NCBI GenBank assembly: GCA_028829895.1
Contig: CM054180.1
Span: 113,095,135-113,159,134 of the forward strand
DNA from: Sinotaia quadrata
Taxonomy: Eukaryota; Mollusca; Gastropoda; Architaenioglossa; Viviparidae
Length of the DNA stretch: 64,000 bases
Direction of reading: 5' to 3'
Shown here: positions 55,370-64,000 of the stretch, piece by piece
How positions within the stretch are numbered: position 1 is the stretch's first letter
How the letters are laid out: the number at the start of each line of letters is the position of its first letter
The notes under the pieces: generated by a model
What the model was told of the DNA's origin: nothing
Database searches by the model: none
The model's input: the letters and a program-made list of their open reading frames with translations, nothing else
Position numbers and translations under genes: made by a program

Positions 55370-57245
55370 CTGTTAAAGAGTTCTATTGCAGAGACAATGT
55401 ACATTGTACCTCTTGAAATCGCTGCTTTGTATTTTTGATCAAATACAAAATAATCAATCCCATTCCGTAAAAACGACAATGAAATACCTTTAGAGGGAAA
55501 TAACTGCTAAAGTATACACTATACATATTTCATGTGCTCGCCGTTCCAAATTATAATAAGGTTTTGTATTATGCACAGTATCAGACGAACAACAAATAAA
55601 CAACTAATAGTCTGAAGTTTAAATTACATTTCACAATTAATTTTCAGTTAAAACACTTTCAAGCAAGAAGAAAAAAATTGATGATGAATGAACACCGGTG
55701 TTTACTTAATCATTATTGTTCCCAAATTTTTTTTTTTTAAATCGTTCTCATATTTAATATTTATTACGAGAATAAAAATAGGTTGGTCAATTCCGTGGTG
55801 AGAAGACGCAAATATTATTCTTGATATGCGAAAAAAAAATGGAAAATGATTTATAAATATAAACACTATGAAACCTTAAGCGGGTGCAGACCAATCTTCT
55901 CTGTTGATTTCCAATTTGACCACAGGCTTGCAGGGGAACACACTGGTATGTAGTATAGGCCAATGAAAATGCTGCATTCGTTTCCAGTTTCTCCCACGTG
56001 TACATGGATCGTTCTGTCAACAGTTGTCTCCCTTACACAATTTTTACACGAAAAGTGGAAAAAACCCACAAAGAAAAATCTTCTCCTATCTTTGCATCGG
56101 GTGCAGCGCAATTTTCTCTGTTCATTTCCAATTTTACCACAATCTAGCATTATAATGCAGTAAATCCATCTTCAGTCGTATATATATATACAAAAAGAAG
56201 GTGTTCACTTATGTAAAAATTATCTATTATGTATACTTCTGTGCGTTCCAAACTGAAATTTCTAGGAAAATGTTAAAGAGATCTATTTTAGAGACAATGT
56301 ACATAGCACCTCTTTAAATCGCTGCTTTGTATTTTTGATCAAATACAAAATAATCAATTCCATACAATAACCGACAATAGAATGACTGTAAAGGGAAATC
56401 ACTGCTAAAGGATACTCCTTAATACATGTGCGCGCCTTTCCAAATTATAATAAGGGACGCAACCTATTTTTACAACAAATAATTTAATTCTCAGAATTTC
56501 GAAATACATTTCACACTTAATTCGGACTTAAAACACTTTCAGGGAAAGAAGAAAAAAATTGATTATGAATGAACTCGGTGTTTTGTAAATCGTTATTGTT
56601 CACAAAGTTAACTGTTAGAAAAATTAATCATTAGTCAATTCCCTGGTGTTTACAAGACGCAAATATTATTCTTGATATGCGAAAAAACAAGTAACTGATT
56701 AATATATTCAGATAAATACACACTCAAAAATTACAAAAATGTATTAACAATCTTGCTTGTTTTTCTACGGGTGTAGCCCAATCTACTCTGTTTATTACCA
56801 ATTTTACCACAGGTTTGCATAACTATGTGCAACGACACCTCTTCAATTATATATATATATATATATATATATACCTAAAGAAACACATATATGAAACTTT
56901 AAGGTGTTCACTTGATGTAAAAAATATCTATTATGTATTAAACTTCTGTGTGCTCCAAAAAGAATTTTCTCAGGAAAATTTTAAAGATTTCTATAAATCG
57001 CTACTTTGTAATTTTGATCAAATACAAACTAACCATTTCCATTCATCTAAACTACAATAGAAGGACTGTAAAGGGAAATCACTGCTAAATGATACTCCCT
57101 AATTCATGTGCTCGCCTTTCCAAATTATAATAAGGGACGCAACCGATTTTGTATTATATAAAAACAAATAAACTAATTCTCACTATTTCAAAGTAAATTC
57201 ACACTTAATTAGCAATTAAAACACTTTCAAGCAAGAAGAAAAAAC
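55370..57245 (-). repeat. Threefold diverged direct repeat
   Basis: Three copies starting near 55373, 56270 and 56979 share aaatcgctgctttgta, tgatcaaatacaaa, a ...gggaaatcactgctaaa block and ttccaaattataataagg. Two linking segments (56105-56290 and 56760-56990) match each other and, inverted, 36650-36860. Confidence 0.75.
55948..55996 (+). other. Paralogous empty site for the hAT insertion
   Basis: The sequence gtataggccaatgaaaatgc and the bases after it match the right flank of the hAT element at 57759 onward, with a single, uninterrupted gtataggc. Confidence 0.85.
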
Positions 57246-57279
57246 ATTGATGATGAATGAACTAGTAGATCGTATAGGC

Positions 57280-57758
57280 CAGGGGTCGGGAACCTATGGC
57301 TCGCGAGCCAGATGTGGCTCTATTGATGGCTGCATCTGGCTCGCAGACAAATATTCAGTTATATAAAAAAAATGTTTCTTTAGACTTCTTTACTCTACAT
57401 ATTAATTGCATATCAATATTTCATTCTACAAATGAGCTAAAGTCTAAAAGTCTCAACGCCTGCATGAAGCTTAACCTCATCACGTATCAACCAGACTACA
57501 AAGCCATCAGCAAAGCCAAGCAGCACCAGAAGTCGCATTAATGGTAAGAAATACTCATTATTGATTAGCAACAGCATAACAATGTTATTAAAAAGAATTC
57601 AGAGACATACTTATTGTACTTTTAGTGTTGAAATTACGCAAAATGCACACATTTACTTGAATTTTTAGTTTTAAACATAATGTATGGCTCTCACAGAATT
57701 ACTTTTCAAAATATGTGGTGTCCATGGCTCTCTCAGACAAAAAGGTTACAGACCCCTG
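57280..57758 (+). mobile_element. hAT-family element, 479 bp, with 8-bp target duplication
   Basis: Starts caggggtcgggaacct and ends with the imperfect inverse (aggttacagacccctg). It is flanked by perfect direct repeats gtataggc at 57272-57279 and 57759-57766. This terminal sequence and duplication length are typical of hAT transposons of the ZBED-related group. It is too short to be autonomous. Confidence 0.95.
57420..57541 (+). pseudogene. hAT transposase C-terminal remnant
   Basis: The frame ends YQPDYKAISKAKQHQKSH and a stop, like the extreme C-terminus of hAT transposases (a basic, hydrophilic tail ending in SH). Only the tail is kept, so the element is a deletion derivative of an autonomous copy. 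Confidence 0.6.
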
Positions 57759-57765
57759 GTATAGG

Positions 57766-57980
57766 CCAATGGAAATGCTGCATTCGTTTCCAGTTCCTCC
57801 CACTTTACCAATATTAAGCCAATCAAAATGCTGCATTCTTTCCAATCTATATAGGGTGTAACCAATCGAATTGCTGCATTTCTCACAATCCTGTATTTTG
57901 AAACTTATCGCCATCTTTGTTGATGCTATTTTTGCTGTGTACATCATTTGAAATAATTTATTCTGTCATACCTGGTAAGT
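57766..57980 (+). promoter_or_regulatory. CCAAT-array promoter and first splice donor of copy B
   Basis: Five CCAAT boxes lie at 57766, 57808, 57819, 57842 and 57862. Three of them start a repeated module of the form CCAAT, about six bases, then TGCTGCATT. A YY1-like CGCCATCTT follows at 57909-57917, a frequent initiation-site motif. A consensus donor (CTG|GTAAGT, GT at 57975) comes next, and the acceptor tttag at 59681-59685 precedes the copy B start codon by two bases. A 5' UTR intron of about 1.7 kb is implied. The hAT insertion ends at the first box. Confidence 0.55.
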
Positions 57981-59334
57981 CTATAATTTATTTTGTATTT
58001 TGACTTATTGATGTGAAAGAATTGCTCTTCGTGTGGAGATTATTATGTTTTATTTATTTGTTTACACGTAGTTAGTTGTGAGATCGAATCATACTCGTAG
58101 GCTAAACCGGTCTGCTCAATTTTATTTTTGGATTGGTGTGTGGTATTGAAAATTTCAAATTTCAAATTTTAAAATTATAATTAGTATTATTAAAAATATT
58201 AGTAGAACGAGCAGGTAAATCGTAATTCGCTCGCAACTCGTAGTATAAAACCCACGTTGTAGTTAGCGATTGAGTGTTTTTGATGTATTTTTGTTTGTCC
58301 CTGTTTTTCTTGTGATGTTGGAGTTGGATGTGTGTGAGTATGTGTTTAATAATAATATAACTTAATTTAATTCTAAAAATTACAAGGAATGTTTTTAATT
58401 TAAGAAAACGATTAGTTTGTGTACATGTATTATTGTATTTTCTTTCTAGCCACCAAGTGTTTTTGATCTATTTTTGTTCGACCCTGCTGATCTCGTGATC
58501 TTGGATGTGCATGAGTATGTTTACTACTAGATACAAGTATTACAATTTAATTCTTAAAAATTACAAGGAATGTTGGGGTTTTTTTTAAAAAAAAGAATAG
58601 TTTGTGTACATGTATTCTTGTATTTTCTTTGATGAATTTGGTAAATGATAATTTAATCACGTAATTACTCATTACTGCCTGTTATTATTAGTGTAAAGCA
58701 TCGCAAAACTAAATGTGTACTACTGCTACTTTGCTAGTCCTAGTCGATGTATCTTGTTCTGGTTAAAACTGGTGTTTACTAATATTTTCTATTACGTGTA
58801 ATTTACATAAATTATCAACATTTATAGAACTGGTACTCGAAGTTGAATGCATGATCATAAGTACGACTGGGATCTATTTTCTGTTGTTGACATTGTATTT
58901 TACTTGTTAATCACAATGTTGATTATGTGTTCGCTAAGATAGTAATTAAATAAATGAACTACTTTATTACATGTTATTCTACATCTTATTTCTTTATTTC
59001 TTGTCCAGTATAAACTGCAAAATGATTTTTTTTAATTTACTAGTAGTAGTACTACAAGTACAAATAATATATTAATTAAGTTTGTAAGTTTGTAAAATAC
59101 CAGGGAAAATGTCAAGTATAAATAAGTATTGAATAATATTTCTTTAAAATAAATACTAATTTGTGTAAAGAGAGTGGAGTGTGTTAAAGTGTTGTTAAAA
59201 TATTAGGCATCTTATTTCTTTTTAGTTTTACTGCATCTTGACCAAGTATAACCTACGAACTCTATAGTATTAGTAAGTGTTTTATTTAGTACAAATAATA
59301 TCAGTGAATACTGAATGAATAATATTTTTTATAC
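57981..59334 (+). other. Inferred leader intron of copy B, AT-rich
   Basis: Two related stretches share gagtgtttttgatgtattttt / aagtgtttttgatctattttt-type phrases followed by acaaggaatgtt (about 58270-58400 and 58455-58575), an internal diverged duplication. Nothing else recognised. Confidence 0.45.
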
Positions 59335-59367
59335 TATTATGGACTGAGCTAGAATAAATAGAGATTA

Positions 59368-59640
59368 ATTAAATGAAATTTTCCACTGTAGTTATTTATA
59401 GTTTTAATGTCTGGAATAAGCTCATGAAAATAAATAAATTAATGAAATGAAATTTTCCACTGTAGTTATTTATAGTTTTAATGTCTTGAATAAGCTAGTG
59501 AAAATAAATAGATTAATGAAATGAAATTTTCCACTGTAGTTATTTATAGTTTTAATGTCTGGAATAAGCTAGCGAAAATAAATATAGATTAATGAAATGA
59601 AATATTCCACTGTAGTTATTTATACTTTTAATGTACTTTA
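59368..59640. repeat. 5' leader minisatellite of copy B, about 75 bp
   Basis: Four copies of aatgaaattttccactgtag-type units; the inverse of 45961-46315, one copy fewer. Confidence 0.9.
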
Positions 59641-59687
59641 CACCAAAGAACAAATATTCAATAAATTGGTGTTTTACCATTTTAGAA

Positions 59688-62600
59688 ATGTCTGTTAAAC
59701 CAAACTTTCGTCGGGGCGTTGATGGTCATGAGATCAAGGCCAGGAATAGTAAAAGCACAGAATTCTATCGCTGCATGTCTGCGAGAGATGTACGGAGACT
59801 GGCAGTAGCTGCAGTTGAGAGGCGTGGTGGCAGCTCTGGTGATGAAATGTCTGTGCTTTCCGAGCACACCATTCAGTTTGGATCGTACAGAGGACAGACA
59901 TTTCTGTGGCTAGTAGAGAACTGCATGGGTTATGCAGCTTGGTTTGTGGACAGCATGAAGGGCGAAACCTGCAATGACAGTCCTCTAAGCACTAATAAAT
60001 TCCTACTAAAGAAATTTCTACTCAGCTTTCCAGAGCTGCAAGAAGCTATGGATCTTCGAAAAAAGCTAGCTGCACGTCCCTCTACTCAGCCTCAGCTGAA
60101 GCCAGTCTCAAGTCTGGTCAACGCTGGACACTTGACACCAGCCACAGTAGTGAGTAGGATGAAGGCTGCAATGTCAGGAAAGCAGTTTATGCCCACTGTT
60201 GCCAGATCTCGCCAGTCTGCAACTTGTCAAAGGGAGGTGTCAGATGAAGAGCTTTGTGCAGAGGTGGCAAAAGCAGAGCAGTTGTTGGTTTCTTCAGGTA
60301 TGCATTCAATAATGCCACTTTTCAAAAATGTTTTAATATGATAGGCCTATATATTAATTTTTTGTGTGCCTTTGTTGACAGTACAGTGACAACACTGATT
60401 TCAATTTCTGTACTTGTCCTTTGATTTTGTATTGTTTGCATCAGTAATGATTAAAGTTGATTTGTCACTTAAATTACTACTGTTATAAAATATTGAAAGC
60501 ATAATAATTTCAAAGCATTTGTAACAGGTTTTGTAAACCATGTTTATTTCATTCAATAGAGTTCAAGCATTTGGTAAGTTTCTTTTGATAGTTGCTTGGC
60601 AATGATCTCCACCTCTTGCTTGCCTAATGATTTTTAAATAATGCTTGGTGTTGTGCCAGTGAGCTCATTGTCCTCTCTCTCATCACTCTTTCTGTATGCT
60701 TCCTCATCCTGTCAGCCTACTTGTCTTGACCGGCTTGTCTACTGTAATAACAAATGTCAGCTTTCTGTATCCTATTATATTATTTACTTATATAATAATT
60801 TATAATATTTTTTTTCTTAAATGTATCTTAGAAAGTAGTAGTGGTAGTTTGTGCATGTGCCAAATGTTAGTATTTATTTATTTATTTATTTAAAATGTAT
60901 CTTAGAAAGTAGTAGTGGTAGTTTGTGCATGTGCCAAATGTTAGTATTTATTTATTTATTTATTTAAAATGTATCTTAGAAAGTAGTAGTGGTAGTTTGT
61001 GCATGTGCCAAATGTTAGTATTTATTTATTTAAAATGTATCTTAGAAAGTAGTAGTGGTAGTTTGTGCATGTATATGGGTGTTGTGCATTACATCACAGG
61101 AGATAGCAACCTTATGCAATTTACAGCTCCAAGATCCTGAATATTACAAACTGTATAATTAGACATTTTGCATGCAATTTGTGCTGTCAGTTGTAATTAG
61201 AAATCACAATCAGCATTTATTTGTAAGAAATATTTGTTTTTAGGAATAATTACCAATTTCTAGCATTAACTGAATAAGATTGTTTATAGCTATTAAAATC
61301 TTTTCCATATTTACATAAATATAATAATCTTATCAGAATGTTAGTTGAAATGATTCACTTAAGGATTAACTATACACTTTATTAATTATTTTATTTTTTG
61401 GCTCTGTATTTAATTGTTTATTGGTTAATGATGATTGTTTTAAATTCCTAACATTATCCCTGAATTTTCCTTTTACAGTTTCATTAGTATAATAGACAGA
61501 AATAACATTTCTATTTGTTTATAATTTTTTGTGCCTTTTGCTTTCTTTGAGCTTTATTTATTTATTGCTTGATTTATTGAAAAGTTGCAAGTGATTTAAA
61601 GAAACCAAGTGGGCCTGTACCTGTATCTTCTTCTTCTTCCTCAGCAACAGTGACATCTGCAGATTTGCAAAATGATGGTATCACTTTACAAATTTTATAT
61701 TTATAATCTAATGAGTATTAAAATCACTGATGAAAAGAATTGTGACATGTATAGATTTTAATATTTACATTTTTATTTCAATAACTGTTTAATGACCTCA
61801 TCACTTAATTGGCATTTTTGCATGATTGTAACTGTATTGCTTACACCTGTTTACATTTGCCCATTTGTTATTTTTTGTAGATTCTGGCATTCAGACGGCA
61901 CAAGTTGCATTGAAAACACTGCCAAAGCAGCCTGCTGTGCGCATAAGAGCCCCTAGTCAAGGTATGTCATAGTGATATGCTTCCTCCAGTGGACTGCAGA
62001 AGAAAAGTGCTTGCTTTTCTCTTTTCTTTGATCCTCTTGTTTGAATGTAGCAACCATCCTTGCATCCTGTTTTTATTACTTTGTTTTTCTTAACAGATTA
62101 TCCACTACCAGAAGGATGGAGAAGTACTCTGCCCAAGGCTGACCATGCTTGGGTATCCAGAGCTCTCTTCAAGTACTCAGCCAGTGGCAAGGTGCAGCTT
62201 GACGAGAGCAAAGTGGACCGGCTATGGTACAATCCAGTACAGCCTTCGCTCTCGTGCAACCTGCCCCCTCGTGTGGATAGATATTTCACGTCACGACTGC
62301 TGCTGTGGATGCCCAAGAGGCTGTGGGATTGTCAGCTCCACTGCCCACAACAGTCGTGTACGGAAGAGCCGTTGAATGCCTTTGGCATCTATCCACGCGT
62401 GAGGCAGGTGTTGGCTGTGAATGGCTTCTATAGCCTAGCAGTGGAATACCTTGAGTGCCCGCGCTGCAGACGGAAGGCAAGTTATGCACATTAAACTTAT
62501 ATTTCTTCTCTTGTCTTTCACTGAAAGGTAACTGCAGGGCACAGTGACATTTTACCTGCGATTTCGGTTGATATTTCCCTTTCGATTTATGCAGGTCATC

Positions 62601-63959
62601 AGCTGGAGTAGCGGCATCCTTCGCCATCTTGACGTAGGGCATCGCCAGCTGTTCACAGCTATACTTACATACCAGTACGCCTGCAACACCGATGTTGTGT
62701 GTCTCTTGCGTCAACGCGGCTTGGGCAACAGCGCTTCACAGCTGCAAAAGACGCTGTGTGAACTGCATGGCGAGGCGTGGCTGAAGAAGGTAAACCATTA
62801 TCTAACCGACTGCGAGACCTTCCTGCACAAGCAGACCCTGGTAGTTAGCCCTAACTTTCCAGAACCACCTGTCCAGGTGCCCGTGCCCTCAGCTCATTGG
62901 CTTCAGGCAGTGTACGTGCAAGATGTCTTGCAGCAACTGGATGAGGTTAAGGCTGCCATCACCTCCACCTTTGGTCGCATTTTGAAGCTGGACTCGACCA
63001 AAAAGGTACACTTATTACATAGTTTTTAGTCTGTGCAAGATGCATGCTGCCTCATAATACAGTTGTATAATAATCTCTTGCAGGATTGAATGAAATGAGT
63101 ATGTTTTACTACATATATCAATGTACTTGGGAGTAACAAATTTTAACATACTTTTGTTATGTTTGTAGATTGCCAGAAAGCTTGCAGGCTATGCTGCAGG
63201 GACCGCTGCCTGAGCCACCGATGTGGGCAATGAGTACGGGCAGGTGATGATGTGTGTCCTCACTGCCGGCGAAGGGTGTGGTCTGGACAAGATGCTGGCA
63301 GGCTTGGTGCAACGGTACCAATTAGCCCCGGAAGTACCACCTCCATTGCTTCTGTATGTCGACAGGGACTGTTGCACCACCAAGCAATGTCATGCCTTGG
63401 CGTCTTGGCCAGATTTACAAGGGCGTCTGGACATTTGACATTTCATGAGGCGGATTGCCAGCGGGTGTACCACCGATGCTCATCCGCTGTACATGTCCTT
63501 CATGGGGAAGCTGTCCCAGTGCATTTTCGAATGGGACAAGGAGGACTTGGACCGCCCTGTGGAGTCCAAACGTCGGGAGATGATGGACGCACACATCCCA
63601 TACCCTTCGTAGTCATGTGATGCGCAACATCTCACGTATGGAACTGGCTCGACACTGTCGTCGGTCGACTCGTGGGGTGGAAGAAACCACTGCTCTCCTT
63701 TCCAGTCTGCTGGACATATACAGCCAAGATGCAGGGCGGGACACCTTGGGAGTTTCTCTCTTGGACAAGGACAGGATGGTGGACATCTGGGAATCCCAGA
63801 AGCGCCATGTACCCTGCATCCAAGACCCTGCAGGCATACAGTTGTACATTCAGACAGGCTCTCAGGTAAAAGGAGGGATCGCACTGCCGGTGTACCATTG
63901 TGCTCGGGGGTCCACCTCTCTGGTATCATTCCACCGGCACCTGAAAGATTTCATTCCAG
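59688..63959 (+). pseudogene. Copy B transposase-like gene, exons 1-6, degraded
   Basis: Exons: 59688-60297, 61585-61677, 61881-61961, 62097-62476, 62595-63005 and 63169-63959; further exons lie past the window. Start ATG 59688 follows the acceptor tttag directly. Exons 1 to 5 are fully open, including the cysteine-rich module (exon 4, CPQQSC and CPRC) and LKLDSTKK at the end of exon 5. Exon 6 is broken: TGG codons have become TGA at 63211-63213 and 63436-63438, and a 2-base deletion near 63608 gives a TAG at 63610-63612. None of these lesions is shared with copy A. Exon 4 ends at a GC donor (AAG|GCAAGT). Confidence 0.75.
60825..61070. repeat. Intronic minisatellite of copy B, about 70 bp
   Basis: Four units with agtagtagtggtagtttgtg and (TTTA)n tails; the inverse of 44625-44890. 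Confidence 0.9.
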
Positions 63960-64000
63960 GTACTTTTCATCCCCTTGCTCTTCTATTAGTGTACTTTTTC

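Larger units (their letters stand above)
59335..64000 (+). mobile_element. Transposon-like element copy B, cut by the window end
   Basis: Inverted copy of 46330 downwards. Exon lengths of copies A and B are identical for exons 1 to 5 (610, 93, 81, 380 and 411 bases); exon 6 differs by the 2-base deletion that breaks copy B. Likely extends left to the promoter at 57766 and right beyond the window. Confidence 0.75.

Overview
The window is animal nuclear DNA, AT-rich, with intron-split genes, many long dinucleotide microsatellites and dense repeats. The best lineage guess is a mollusc, probably a gastropod. The reason is an immune-type gene at 14.4-18.3 kb that puts two FREP-like immunoglobulin domains and a coiled coil in front of a short-chain-collagen-C4-like domain. 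No marker in the window fixes the species.

Layout. 0.2-4.7 kb (+): the last four exons of a gene ending in a neuralized homology repeat (NHR) domain; its 5' part lies before the window. 4.7-13.3 kb: non-coding, with microsatellites and a 49-bp minisatellite of ten copies. 14.4-18.3 kb (+): six exons of the Ig-Ig-coiled-coil-C4-like gene, lying between copies of one interspersed repeat family. 18.3-25.5 kb: repeats and minisatellites. 25.6-31.3 kb (-): two short exons in matching phase that appear to encode a small secreted cysteine-knot-type peptide, separated by a 5.4-kb intron full of repeats. 33-37 kb: decayed repeats, including a hAT transposase fragment.

37-64 kb is dominated by a large, intron-bearing transposon-like family. 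Copy A is on the minus strand (coding relic 39365-45903). Copy B is on the plus strand (59688 to beyond the window end). The two are near-identical inverted copies about 13 kb apart. They match exon for exon and each carries its own nonsense codons and frameshifts, so both are dead, although several exons remain open. A third, far more decayed relic lies between them. The encoded protein has an N-terminal FG.Y.G module, a cysteine-rich module, a possible DD-type catalytic core and a C-terminal zinc-ribbon-like end. From memory it resembles uncharacterised proteins of fish, cnidarians and molluscs, possibly those carrying DUF6729. Copy A is followed by long subterminal minisatellites and two tRNA-like modules. 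Copy B is preceded by a compact CCAAT-box/YY1-like promoter with a splice donor. A 479-bp hAT element with a perfect 8-bp target duplication sits beside that promoter, and a paralogous empty site lies 1.3 kb away.

Apart from the transposons the genes do not form an obvious pathway. The Ig/C4-like gene and the cysteine-knot gene are both predicted secreted products of the kind that vary between gastropod lineages. All exon boundaries were called by eye from splice motifs, reading phase and domain continuity.
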